Source of the DNA: Pannonibacter sp051860505
GTDB lineage: Bacteria > Pseudomonadota > Alphaproteobacteria > Rhizobiales > Stappiaceae
DNA: 64,000 nucleotides
Direction: 5' to 3'
NCBI RefSeq assembly: GCF_051860505.1
Contig: NZ_JBHYDX010000001.1
Coordinates: 248,001-312,000, forward strand
Shown: positions 1-8,320 of the stretch, piece by piece
Numbering within the stretch: the first letter of the stretch is position 1
Layout of the letters: the number at the start of each line of letters is the position of its first letter
Translations under genes and position numbers: made by a program
Notes under the pieces: model-generated
What the model saw: only the letters and a program-made list of their open reading frames with translations
What the model was told of the DNA's origin: nothing
Database searches by the model: none

Positions 1-331
1 GGTATGGCAACTTCGGCGGGGACATCCGGGCTCCGTGATTTCAAGGCCACGCGGGCATAATATTGAACGCCTTCGCGCTTGCAGCAATCGGTCTTTGCAG
101 CAGGTCGGGCATCAGTTTGACCCGGCTCTATGCCTGGCGCAAAGCCGGATAACTCAGCAACTTGTTGATAAAACTGTCTCTGCGCCATGATTTCTCTGCA
201 TTTGTTTGCGAATCGGGGCGATCCGCATGGATCGTGCGGAAGTGAGGAGAGGATCCGGTCGCTGCCGCGGGCAGGGGCCGTGCCAGAGGGCGCTGCAGGC
301 GATGGATCCGCCAAGCAGAAGGTGAATACCC
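1..331. other. Window edge, no gene assigned
   Basis: I see no convincing complete gene here. One forward frame is open from base 3 to a TGA at 36-38 and reads YGNFGGDIRAP; it could be the last residues of an upstream gene, but eleven residues cannot be assigned. The reverse-strand frames open through this region have no recognisable domain and overlap the start of the next gene. Confidence 0.4.
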
Positions 332-1327
332 ATGAGCAAGACCAGCAGCGGCGCCGAGACGGAATCCGTCGCCATCGCAGAGGTGGGCAGAGGTTGCTTT
401 GCCCTGGCCCGGCCCGGCCGTCCGACCCTCGGCGTTATCCGCGCGGAAGACTGTCTTGTCCTTGTCGATGCCCCGGCCAACAAGGATGACGCTGCGCCCG
501 TGCTTGAAGCGCTGGACCGGCTGTCCGACAAGACGGTCAAGCATGTGGTCCTGACCCACTACCACGCGCGCCGCCGGCTGGGCGCCTCAGCCTTTGTTCC
601 GGGCGAAGTCATTTCTTCCGACCTGACCCGGCGCCTGATCGAGGAGCGTGGTCGCCAGGACCTTGAGTGTGAGCAGGCCGCCCGGCAGCGCGAACAGCAG
701 GGTCCGCTTCGCGCCACCTATGCCACTGGCCTGCCGGTGGACCCGAGCCTGACCTTTGCCTCCTCCCTGTCGCTGCGCCTGTCGGGCCGCGAGGTCCGGG
801 TCATGCACTTGGGGCGGGGCCACACCATGGGCGATGTCGTGGTCTACGTGCCCGATAGCGGCGTCATGTTTGGCGGTGATCTGCTCGAGCCGGGCGGTTG
901 CCCCGATACGCGCGACGGCCATCTTGCAGACTGGCTGCGGACGCTGGAGCGCATGCGTGCCTTCCGGGCGAATGCGCTGATTGCCGGCTGTGCCCCGGCC
1001 GTTGCCGGACCGACCCAGGTCGGCGAAGCCCTGAACCGCACGCGTGATTATCTCGATACCCTGCTTGGCACCGCCAAGGCCTGCGCCGACGAGCGCATGC
1101 CCCTGAAGGAGGCCTATGCCGCCATTCGTGACGCCATGGACCCGCGTTTCGGCAAGCTCGCCCACTACAATGCCCGCATGCCCTTCAACGTCGTCCGGGC
1201 ACTTGACGAGGCCGGGGGGCAGGACTTGCCCCAGGTCTGGACGGCGGATCGCTTCCGCCAGATCCTCGGCCTGCTCGGCGCGCAGGATCAGGCTGCAGAT
1301 CAGGGCGCGGCCAGCAACGCCGCCTGA
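332..1327 (+). CDS. Metallo-beta-lactamase-fold protein with degenerate metal site
   Basis: The protein has 331 residues and the overall layout of periplasmic-type MBL hydrolases (quinoprotein-relay/SoxH-like). The first metal motif, normally HxHxDH, reads HYHARR at residues 76-81, so the Asp and third His are both Arg. GRGHTMGD (His164) and GGDLL (Asp183) are kept, but the usual late PGHGP reads AGCAP near residue 229. Two to three metal ligands are therefore missing and normal two-zinc catalysis looks unlikely. I see no clear signal peptide. The start is supported by an AAGGTG about 8 nt upstream of the ATG. A hairpin follows the stop. It may be a binding or structural protein, or use one metal; substrate unknown. 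Confidence 0.75.
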   Translation: MSKTSSGAETESVAIAEVGRGCFALARPGRPTLGVIRAEDCLVLVDAPANKDDAAPVLEALDRLSDKTVKHVVLTHYHARRRLGASAFVPGEVISSDLTRRLIEERGRQDLECEQAARQREQQGPLRATYATGLPVDPSLTFASSLSLRLSGREVRVMHLGRGHTMGDVVVYVPDSGVMFGGDLLEPGGCPDTRDGHLADWLRTLERMRAFRANALIAGCAPAVAGPTQVGEALNRTRDYLDTLLGTAKACADERMPLKEAYAAIRDAMDPRFGKLAHYNARMPFNVVRALDEAGGQDLPQVWTADRFRQILGLLGAQDQAADQGAASNAA

Positions 1328-1355
1328 TCCACTGCACCGTGAACTCATTTGGCGA

Positions 1356-1377
1356 GGGGCCGGAACATTCCGGCCCC
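1356..1377 (+). terminator. Hairpin after the MBL-fold gene
   Basis: Perfect 8-bp stem GGGGCCGG/CCGGCCCC with loop AACATT, 29 nt after the stop codon. A weak T run (ATTTTTG) lies about 8 nt downstream. Probably an intrinsic terminator separating this gene from the creA-like gene. Confidence 0.6.
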
Positions 1378-1493
1378 TTACGCATTTTTGCGCATGGGAC
1401 GCATCGGCACTGGTAGTCCACCCTGTCCGTGCCCACATCTGGTTCGGCGCTGGAAGCGCCCTCCGGCCTCAGGACACATCCGAAGGATCACTC

Positions 1494-2024
1494 ATGTCTC
1501 TGCGCACATCCGCTCTCGCCACCGCCGCCGCCCTGTGCGTGTCCCTGGCGCTGCCTTCCGGCGGTGCCCTGGCTGCCAGCGACGAACCGGATCTCATTTT
1601 CAAGAAATCGACCGTCTGGAAGTTCCTGACCCCCGACCACAAGTTGGCCACTTATGCCATCGACGATCCCGTGGTCGATGGCGTTGCCTGTCATTTCACC
1701 GTGCCGGAAAAGGGCGGGGTCGAAGGCTGGCTCGGCGTTGCAGAGGAAGTCTCCGACATTTCGCTCGCCTGCCGCCAGGTTGGGCCGATCACCTTCAAGG
1801 AAAAATTCGAGCAGGGCGACGAAATGTTCCGCCAGCGCCGCTCGTTCCTGTTCAAGAAGATGCGCATCGTGCGCGGCTGCGACGCCAAGCGCAACGTGCT
1901 GGTCTATCTCGTCTATTCCGACAAGATCATCGAAGGCAGCCCGAAAAACTCGACCTCGACCGTTCCGATCATGCCCTGGGGCGACCAGCCGGCCCCGCGT
2001 TGCGGTGCTTTTGCCACTGACTGA
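1494..2024 (+). CDS. creA: CreA-like secreted protein
   Basis: A 176-residue protein with an N-terminal signal peptide (hydrophobic stretch at about residues 7-27 ending in ALA-AS). The mature part matches the CreA family in length and in features such as a DDP-V-DGVACHF segment, FKKMRIVRGCD and a VYSDKIIEGSP-like stretch near the C-terminus. Two Cys (in VACHF and SLACR) and a third in RGCD could form a disulfide. CreA proteins are periplasmic and of unknown biochemical role despite the catabolite-regulation name. AAGGA precedes the ATG, which is why I start here rather than at the longer upstream frame. Family call firm, function unknown. Confidence 0.85.
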   Translation: MSLRTSALATAAALCVSLALPSGGALAASDEPDLIFKKSTVWKFLTPDHKLATYAIDDPVVDGVACHFTVPEKGGVEGWLGVAEEVSDISLACRQVGPITFKEKFEQGDEMFRQRRSFLFKKMRIVRGCDAKRNVLVYLVYSDKIIEGSPKNSTSTVPIMPWGDQPAPRCGAFATD

Positions 2025-2071
2025 GCATCAGGGCTTCCACGAGCGAGGCGCATGGCCTTGCCACACGTCCC

Positions 2072-2177
2072 GCGCCGTCCCGGCCTTGTGCCGGGACCCG
2101 TTCCGCTGTCTCTGGTGATCGATCAAATACCAGCTCGGCACCCCGGCACTGGTCCCGGCACAAGGCCTGGACGGCGC
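2072..2177. repeat. Intergenic inverted repeat, 27-nt arms
   Basis: Left arm 2072-2098 and right arm 2151-2177 are reverse complements with one mismatch. They contain the CCGGCCTTGTGCCGGGAC core and are separated by 52 nt. It lies between two genes with no coding potential of its own and resembles the dispersed palindromes of alphaproteobacterial chromosomes. As RNA it would fold into a long stem and could terminate or stabilise the creA-like transcript. Confidence 0.7.
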
Positions 2178-2263
2178 GGAGTAACTGGCGACGGGAAAGG
2201 TTGCGGCTGCGTCTCAGCCGAACACGACGGTGCATTTCGGGTGTCTAAACAGGGTCTCCGCCC

Positions 2264-2611
2264 TCAGGCCGTCTCGGTCTCATCCACGCCGGCTAATACC
2301 GGCAGACCCTTGGCGTCGACAGCGCAGAAATGCTTGAACAGCACGCCCATGACTTCGCGTGCAGCCTCGCTGGCGAGGCGATAATAGATGGTCGTGCCGT
2401 CGCGGCGGGTCACGACAAGGCCCTGAGCCCTGAGCAGGCTGAGCTGCTGCGAAACGGTCGGCATGCGCATGCCGGTCTTTTCGGCCAGTTCACCGACGCT
2501 GCATTCCTTTTCCGCCATCTGGCACAGCAGCAGCAGCCGCGGCGCCGAGGCAATCATCTTCAGGAACTGGGCAGCCATTTCGGCCTTGGCCTCGAGTGCT
2601 TCTGGTTTCAT
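2264..2611 (-). CDS. ArsR-family regulator, BigR/SqrR-like
   Basis: A 115-residue winged-helix repressor with the recognition helix at about residues 47-60 (MPTVSQQLSLLRAQG) and a wing TRRDGTTIYYRL. The pattern is that of the BigR/SqrR branch of ArsR, which senses sulfane sulfur through a pair of Cys. Here Cys30 (LLLLC) and Cys96 (FKHFC) sit where that pair is expected, with an extra Cys37. The reading frame is open further upstream, but the family normally begins close to MKPEALEAK, so I use the ATG at 2611. The nearest gene on the same strand is the small membrane protein upstream. Sulfur or redox sensing is an inference from the Cys pattern; metal sensing is the alternative. Confidence 0.85.
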   Translation of the reverse strand: MKPEALEAKAEMAAQFLKMIASAPRLLLLCQMAEKECSVGELAEKTGMRMPTVSQQLSLLRAQGLVVTRRDGTTIYYRLASEAAREVMGVLFKHFCAVDAKGLPVLAGVDETETA

Positions 2612-2745
2612 GATCTTGAAAGTAGCAGGTTTCCGGTTGCATCGCAATCCATACCAGATTGTGACAGGCTTTGCGCGCGGCAAATCAATCTCCTGAGCCG
2701 GAAAGCTTCACCGGTCACGTCAGGCCGGTGCGATCCTGCCCCCGC

Positions 2746-2934
2746 TCAATGCCGCGACAGGGCCGGAAGCAGCATGTGACCGGCACCGCACCCAAGGCCC
2801 GAGGTCAGGCACATGCTTTTCTGAGCCGAAACGGCCTGCGGCACGGCCGGGCCGGCGACGAGGGCTGCCATGCCCATCAGCGGAAACAGCAGGACCGACA
2901 GAACGAAGGTGAGGGAGACGATACGCGATACCAT
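2746..2934 (-). CDS. Small hydrophobic protein, unknown
   Basis: A 62-residue frame with a long hydrophobic N-terminal stretch (about residues 4-35), then a short Cys-containing tail (SMCLTSGLGCGAGHM). A GGAG lies about 9 nt before the ATG. It would be a single-span membrane or secreted peptide. It lies 134 bp upstream of the ArsR gene on the same strand and might be co-transcribed. No family recognised. A longer overlapping frame on the same strand (2720-3109) competes for the region and looks less protein-like. Confidence 0.4.
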   Translation of the reverse strand: MVSRIVSLTFVLSVLLFPLMGMAALVAGPAVPQAVSAQKSMCLTSGLGCGAGHMLLPALSRH

Positions 2935-3086
2935 GGGAAGCTCCGCTGCCTGCCGGGCTGCGCCCGGTCAATGACGACCTGATGGCGCTACACTGGCAGC
3001 GTGGGGCTGAACCCATGCTGAGACCGGCTTTCAGCTGCCGTTCAGCTTCGTAAACGGTCGTTAGGCCGCCGTTGCCGGCGTTCCGG

Positions 3087-4802
3087 TCAAAGGTTCTCCC
3101 GCATGGCACGGGCGAGCGCCTTCAGCAGCGCTTCATCGCGCTCATAGATGTCCGGGCGGAAATGCGTCGAGCCGTCCTTGTTCATCCAGGCGGTCAGATA
3201 GGTCAGATGCACTGGCACCGGTTCCTTCAACGTGATCACCTGCCGCGCGCCGCCATCGCGGATTTTCTCCAGCTTCGCCTTGTCGAAGCCTTGCGCGGAC
3301 AGCAGCACTTCTCCCAGCGCGAACGGATCCGACACCCGGATGCAGCCATGGCTGAAATAGCGCTCTGAACGGTCAAACAACGCCTTGGACGGCGTGTCGT
3401 GGATGTAGATGTTGAACGAGTTCGGGAACATGAACTTGATGCGGCCGAGCGCGTTCTTGTCCCCCGGATCCTGGCGGAGCTGGTAGGGCAGGCCGGTGCC
3501 CTTGAACGATGCCCATGACACTGTCGCCGGGTTGACTTCCGTGTCGCCCTTGAACACGCGGATATTCTGGCCGGACAGCGCCGCCGGGCTCTTGATGAGC
3601 TTGGGCAGATACTCGTTCACCGCAATGGACTGCGGCACGTTCCAGAACGGATTGACCTCGACATAGGTCATGTTGCGCGAGAACACCGGCGTCGCGTGAT
3701 AGGGCTTGCCCACCACCACCCGCGCTATGTGGATCGTCTTGTCGTCCTTCACCACTTTCAGCACCTGGTCGGCCAGGTTGACGAAGATATAGGTCGAACC
3801 GAGATCGTCCGGCATCCAGCGCCGGCGCTCCATGTTCAGCTCCATCTGGATCAGCCGCTGCGTGATCGAGGTATTGATCTCGGCCAGTGTCCCCGGCCCG
3901 ATCACGCCATCGACGGTCAGGCCGTGATAGTCCTGAAACTGCTTCACCGCCTCCACCAGCGCCCCGTCATAGATGTCGCCCGTATGCGCGGCAGCCGTGA
4001 GATAGTCCTCCTCGGCCATCCGTTTGCGCAGGGCGTCAAGACGCGGGTCTGTCATGCCGGGCTTCAGCGTCGCACCCGCCGGCACATGGGTGAAGCCGCC
4101 CCGTGTCGCCTTGTCCCGGTACTCGGCCAGACGCTGCTTCAGCCGCGCGTAGGAGGGCGACTGCGGCGCCAGCCCCTCGAGATAGGCACCGAAGTCCGGC
4201 GACTGGCTGATCGCGTTGAGGAGATCAGCCGGGTCCGGGATCTCGGGGAAGATATTGAGCGCCTTGCTCACCACATTCGGCTGCACCCGGCCGGAGGCCA
4301 GATGCGTGCCATAGCGCACATAGTTGCGCGTCAGGTCTAGGTCGAGCGTGGCAAAGTCCTCGGCCGTCGCGGCTGCATCGGCCCGCCGGGCGAGATCAAT
4401 CGGGGCATAATTGTCCGGGTTCAGCGCATGGTCATTGGCTGCGGCAAAGGCGGCGATGGTGAGATGCCCGTTTTCCGAAAGTCCTGCCTCCGCTCCGTCC
4501 GACAACACCCACAGCGGTTGCCCGCCGCGCGCGGCGTAATAGGCCGCGATGGCAGGATCGGAGACCGTGCCAAGCCGCGCCAGGATCGCTTCGGCAATCA
4601 CGTTGCCGATGCCCTGATCGGTCGCTGCTGTGCTTGCTGTTTGCGCTGCCACAGGCCCCGGCGCAGTCACGAGCATCGCACCTGACAGCATCAGCCCGGC
4701 AAGCACCGCAGCTGTGAAGCCGCAAGCGGTGAAGCGAGGCCTCGATACTGCAGCGGTCATTGCCGCGCCGGTGATCCTTGCAAGTCGATACGTGCCTGTC
4801 AT
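3087..4802 (-). CDS. L,D-transpeptidase (YcbB/LdtD type)
   Basis: A 571-residue cell-wall enzyme. After a signal sequence (hydrophobic about residues 25-48, ending VAAQ) come a scaffold domain, a peptidoglycan-binding domain around residues 270-320 (DGALVEAVKQFQDYHGLTVDG), then the YkuD catalytic domain with SHGCIRV; His485 and Cys487 are the catalytic core. It would make 3-3 cross-links or attach proteins to peptidoglycan in the periplasm. Length and order match the YcbB-like branch. The frame stays open 66 codons upstream, but the signal peptide begins after the ATG at 4802, which has a G-rich ribosome site. It is divergent from cysS, with about 300 bp of shared promoter region. Residue ranges are approximate. 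Confidence 0.9.
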   Translation of the reverse strand: MTGTYRLARITGAAMTAAVSRPRFTACGFTAAVLAGLMLSGAMLVTAPGPVAAQTASTAATDQGIGNVIAEAILARLGTVSDPAIAAYYAARGGQPLWVLSDGAEAGLSENGHLTIAAFAAANDHALNPDNYAPIDLARRADAAATAEDFATLDLDLTRNYVRYGTHLASGRVQPNVVSKALNIFPEIPDPADLLNAISQSPDFGAYLEGLAPQSPSYARLKQRLAEYRDKATRGGFTHVPAGATLKPGMTDPRLDALRKRMAEEDYLTAAAHTGDIYDGALVEAVKQFQDYHGLTVDGVIGPGTLAEINTSITQRLIQMELNMERRRWMPDDLGSTYIFVNLADQVLKVVKDDKTIHIARVVVGKPYHATPVFSRNMTYVEVNPFWNVPQSIAVNEYLPKLIKSPAALSGQNIRVFKGDTEVNPATVSWASFKGTGLPYQLRQDPGDKNALGRIKFMFPNSFNIYIHDTPSKALFDRSERYFSHGCIRVSDPFALGEVLLSAQGFDKAKLEKIRDGGARQVITLKEPVPVHLTYLTAWMNKDGSTHFRPDIYERDEALLKALARAMRENL

Positions 4803-5100
4803 GTCGCGCCCCCCGGCCGTCCGGGCGATTCCCGGCCGGCAAATCCTAGCGTGTTGGCAGCCCCAGTCCAGTTTTCTGCCCTTTTTGTTTCGCAAATGAC
4901 GGTCGACGTCGGTTTGCATCTCTGCTTGACCGCCGCCCTGAAACCGGTCAAAGGTTTTGCCCATGAACACGGCCAACCGGACACTCATTCCGATCACCAT
5001 TATCTGCAGCTAGCGCAATCGCTGGCTGTGGCCGTTCCCTTCTTGCGTCATTTTTCCAAGAGACGGACGTCCCGGCCAGCAGGCCAGGAGACGATTTGTC

Positions 5101-6591
5101 ATGACCCATGCGAAGCCGGACGCACCCGTCCTGCGTCTGACCAACACGCTGACCCGGTCGAAGGAGGTCTTTGCCCCCATCGATGCCGCGAACGTGCGCA
5201 TGTATGTCTGCGGTCCGACCGTCTATGACTTCGCCCACATCGGCAATGCCCGTCCGGTCATCGTCTTCGACGTGCTCTTCCGGCTGCTGCGGCAGACTTA
5301 TGGCGCGGATCACGTCACCTATGTCCGCAACATCACGGACGTGGACGACAAGATCAACGCAAGAGCCCTGCGCGATCATCCCGGGCTGCCGCTCAACGAC
5401 GCCATCGCGCTGGTGACGAAGACCACAGCGGACCAGTTCCACAAGGATGTCGCGACCCTCGGCAACCTGGAGCCGACCCATGAGCCCCGCGCGACCCAGC
5501 ACATCGCCGGCATGGTGTCGATGATCGAGACCCTGATCGCCCGTGGTCACGCCTATGTGGCGGCAACAGAAGAGGGCGGCGAGGTGCTGTTCGACACCGG
5601 CTCCATGCCGACCTACGGCCAGCTCTCCAAGCGCAATCTGGACGACCAGCTCGCCGGCGCCCGCATCGCGGTCGATGCGCACAAGAAGAACCCGGGCGAC
5701 TTCGTGCTCTGGAAACTGTCGTCGCCGGAAGAGCCCGGCTGGGACAGCCCCTGGGGCCGTGGCCGGCCCGGCTGGCACATCGAGTGCTCGGTCATGAGCA
5801 AGGCGCATCTGGGCGAGGTCTTCGACATCCACGGCGGCGGGCTCGATCTCATCTTCCCGCACCACGAGAACGAGATTGCCCAGTCCTGCTGCGCCCATGG
5901 CACCTCGGTGATGGCGAACTACTGGATGCACAACGGCTTCGTCCAGGTCGAAGGCCGCAAGATGTCGAAGTCCGACGGCAACTTCTTCACCATCCACGAC
6001 CTTCTGCATACGGAAGTCTTCGGCGGCCGCAAGTGGCCCGGCGAAGTGCTGCGCCTGGCCATGCTGATGACAAACTACCGCGAGCCGATCGACTTCTCCG
6101 TCCGCAAGCTGGAGGAGGCGGAGAACATCCTGACCCGCTGGTACCGCATGCTCGATCAGGCTGGCGACGTTGCACCGTCCACCGTCAGCTCTGATCTGAT
6201 TGCGGCTCTGGCGGATGATCTCGACACCGGGGCTGCGGTGAAGGTCCTGCAGGGACTGTTCTCTTCATCCCGTCTTGGGGACCTTGTCTTGAGCGAAAGC
6301 ACGCTCGGCTGGGACTTTTACCAGCCGGAATCGGCAGCCATCTCCCTGGCATCGGCCCAATTCCTCGGCCTCATGCAGCAGAAGCCGGAAACCTGGCTGC
6401 GCGGCGGCGATCAGTCGGAGCAGCAGGCCATCGAGGCTCTCGTCGCAGAGCGTCTCGCCTTCCTCGAGGCGAAGAACTTCGCCGAAGCGGACCGCCTGCG
6501 CGATGAGCTCACCGCCATGGGCGTCCTGCTCAAGGACGGCAAGGACCCCGCCACCGGCCAGCGCACCACCACCTGGGAGGTCAAGCGCTGA
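5101..6591 (+). CDS. cysS: Cysteinyl-tRNA synthetase
   Basis: A class I aminoacyl-tRNA synthetase that charges tRNA-Cys. The HIGH signature is AHIGNAR (46-49 HIGN) and the KMSKS loop is KMSKS at 287-291. Zinc ligands are consistent with the Cys in YVCGPTVYD, the Cys in WHIECSVMS and the FPHHENE segment, all canonical for CysRS. Length (496) is slightly above the usual 460-480, owing to a longer region before the C-terminal anticodon-binding domain. An AGGAGA lies 12 nt upstream of the ATG. Monocistronic by appearance: a palindromic repeat follows directly. Confidence 0.97.
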   Translation: MTHAKPDAPVLRLTNTLTRSKEVFAPIDAANVRMYVCGPTVYDFAHIGNARPVIVFDVLFRLLRQTYGADHVTYVRNITDVDDKINARALRDHPGLPLNDAIALVTKTTADQFHKDVATLGNLEPTHEPRATQHIAGMVSMIETLIARGHAYVAATEEGGEVLFDTGSMPTYGQLSKRNLDDQLAGARIAVDAHKKNPGDFVLWKLSSPEEPGWDSPWGRGRPGWHIECSVMSKAHLGEVFDIHGGGLDLIFPHHENEIAQSCCAHGTSVMANYWMHNGFVQVEGRKMSKSDGNFFTIHDLLHTEVFGGRKWPGEVLRLAMLMTNYREPIDFSVRKLEEAENILTRWYRMLDQAGDVAPSTVSSDLIAALADDLDTGAAVKVLQGLFSSSRLGDLVLSESTLGWDFYQPESAAISLASAQFLGLMQQKPETWLRGGDQSEQQAIEALVAERLAFLEAKNFAEADRLRDELTAMGVLLKDGKDPATGQRTTTWEVKR

Positions 6592-6601
6592 TGTCCGGGT
6601 T

Positions 6602-6749
6602 CCCCCCACCCCCAACCCCTCCCCACGAGGGGGAGGGGAGCGGAGAGGCCTTACCCCCAGGCTGAAGTCCTCGGGCTACCTGGCTGACGTCCCAAGCGCA
6701 GGCGCTTCAGCTCCCCTCCCCCTCGTGGGGAGGGGTTGGGGGTGGGGGG
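6602..6749. repeat. GC-rich palindromic element, copy 1
   Basis: Arms 6602-6640 and 6711-6749 are perfect reverse complements over 39 nt, separated by 70 nt. Each arm joins a CCCCCCACCCCCAACCCC block to a small palindrome CTCCCC-CACGAG-GGGGAGGGGAG. Same family as the copies near 11.0, 13.7, 29.4 and 29.7 kb. It lies between cysS and the GFA-domain gene and carries no reading frame of its own. Confidence 0.9.
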
Positions 6750-6831
6750 CTGGCGCTAACACTTGCGATTGAACCATGCGGAGATGTCTGTGGGCTCACA
6801 GCGTTAAGATTGATCGGGGAGAGGCAAAAGC

Positions 6832-7323
6832 ATGACGGATGAACGATCTGGCGGATGCCAGTGCGGGGCGGTGCGGTTCAGGGTGCGGGGCAAGCTCGGG
6901 CATGCCTCGATCTGCCATTGCCGCATGTGCCAGAAGGCTTTCGGCGGCTTCTATGCGCCGCTCGTCTCCGTGCGCGAGGCGGACAGCGTGGACTGGACGC
7001 GGGGCGAGCCGGCCCGGTTCCAGAGCTCCAACGTGGTTGCGCGCGGCTTCTGTTCGGCCTGCGGCACACCGCTGACCTATGAGGCCCCGGACGGCATGGC
7101 GCTCTCGATTGCTGCCTTTGACGATCCGGCCGGCATCGTGCCCGTCATTGCTTATGGCGTGGAAGGCAAGCTGCCCTACACCGACCATATGGCGGACATT
7201 GCCGTGCGCAGGACCCAAGAGGACTTTGCCGCCGCAGCCTTCCTCGCCTCGATTGTGTCCTACCAGCACCCCGACCACGACACGACCGACTGGCCGCCGC
7301 ACGACCCCACCACAAAGGACTGA
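6832..7323 (+). CDS. GFA/CENP-V zinc-domain protein
   Basis: A 163-residue protein of the family of glutathione-dependent formaldehyde-activating enzyme (Gfa). Zinc ligands are visible as GGCQCGAVRF (Cys9, Cys11), CHCRMC (Cys28, 30, 33) and FCSACGTPL. The family fold is shared by many proteins that do not use formaldehyde, so the substrate is unknown. It sits 3 nt upstream of the iminopeptidase gene and the two are probably co-transcribed. Purine-rich GGGAGAGG precedes the ATG. Confidence 0.85.
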   Translation: MTDERSGGCQCGAVRFRVRGKLGHASICHCRMCQKAFGGFYAPLVSVREADSVDWTRGEPARFQSSNVVARGFCSACGTPLTYEAPDGMALSIAAFDDPAGIVPVIAYGVEGKLPYTDHMADIAVRRTQEDFAAAAFLASIVSYQHPDHDTTDWPPHDPTTKD

Positions 7324-7326
7324 TCA

Positions 7327-8289
7327 ATGACCGTTCTGCGCGACCTCTACCCCGCGATCGAACCCTATGCGTCCGGCATGCTCGACGTTGGCGATGGCCA
7401 TTGGATCTACTTTGAGCGTTCCGGCACACCAGGCAGGAAGCCGGCCGTGTTCCTGCATGGCGGCCCGGGTGGCGGCATCTCGCCGGCCCATCGCAGCCTG
7501 TTCCATCCCGATCACTACGACGTTCTGCTGTTCGACCAGCGCGGCTGTGGCCGCTCCACGCCCCATGCGGAGCTGGAGGCCAACACCACCTGGCATCTCG
7601 TCGCCGACATCGAGCGCCTGCGCGAGATGGTGGGCGTTGACCAGTGGCTGGTCTTCGGCGGCTCCTGGGGCTCGACGCTGGCGCTGGCCTATGCCGAAAC
7701 CCATCCCGGGCGGGTGAGCGAACTTGTCCTGCGCGGCATCTACACCCTGACCAAGGCCGAGCTTGCCTGGTACTACCAGTTCGGCGTCTCCGAAATGTTC
7801 CCGGAGAAATGGGAGCGCTTCCAGGCGCCCATTCCGGCCGAGGAGCGTCACGACATGATGGCCGCCTACCAGCGCCGCCTGACCCACCCCGACAAGGCCG
7901 TCCGGATTGCCGCGGCCAAGGCCTGGAGCCTTTGGGAAGGCGAGACCATCACGCTGCTGCCGAGCCCGGCCAACACCGACCACTTCGGCGAGGACGAGTT
8001 CGCCCATGCCTTCGCCCGCATCGAGAACCATTTCTTCATGCATGGCGGCTGGCTCGAGGAGGGGCAGCTCTTGGCCAATGCCGGGCGTCTGGCCGACATC
8101 CCCGGCGTCATCGTTCATGGCCGCTACGACATGCCTTGTCCGGCGCGCTATGCCCATGAGTTGCACAAGCGCTGGCCTCGTGCCGAGTTCCACCTCATCG
8201 AGGGGGCTGGCCACGCCTATAACGAGCCCGGCATTCTTGATCGCCTGATCCGCGCCACCGACCAGTTCGCCGGCCTTCCCAGCGCCTGA
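7327..8289 (+). CDS. pip: Proline iminopeptidase
   Basis: An alpha/beta-hydrolase of 320 residues that releases N-terminal proline from peptides in the cytoplasm. Oxyanion-hole HGGPGGG at 44-50, DQRGCGRS at 70-77, and nucleophile elbow GGSWGS with Ser113 are all standard for peptidase family S33. The rest of the triad is most likely the Asp in HGRYDMPCP and the His in GAGHAYNEPG. Length matches the family. It follows the GFA-domain gene by 3 nt and precedes cimA by 31 nt, suggesting one operon. Confidence 0.93.
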   Translation: MTVLRDLYPAIEPYASGMLDVGDGHWIYFERSGTPGRKPAVFLHGGPGGGISPAHRSLFHPDHYDVLLFDQRGCGRSTPHAELEANTTWHLVADIERLREMVGVDQWLVFGGSWGSTLALAYAETHPGRVSELVLRGIYTLTKAELAWYYQFGVSEMFPEKWERFQAPIPAEERHDMMAAYQRRLTHPDKAVRIAAAKAWSLWEGETITLLPSPANTDHFGEDEFAHAFARIENHFFMHGGWLEEGQLLANAGRLADIPGVIVHGRYDMPCPARYAHELHKRWPRAEFHLIEGAGHAYNEPGILDRLIRATDQFAGLPSA

Positions 8290-8320
8290 CCTTCAAAAAA
8301 CAAGCATCCGGTATCCAGCC

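Noticed and set aside
128..565. Minus-strand frames at the left edge
   Set aside because: They overlap the MBL-fold gene and show no domain; treated as shadows.
2720..3109. 129-codon minus frame overlapping the small membrane protein
   Set aside because: Arg/Gly/Ser-rich without a domain or a good ribosome site; the 62-residue alternative has a hydrophobic segment and a GGAG.
6602..6749. Repeats as a CRISPR array
   Set aside because: Copies are scattered over 23 kb as inverted pairs, not regularly spaced direct repeats, and no cas genes are present.
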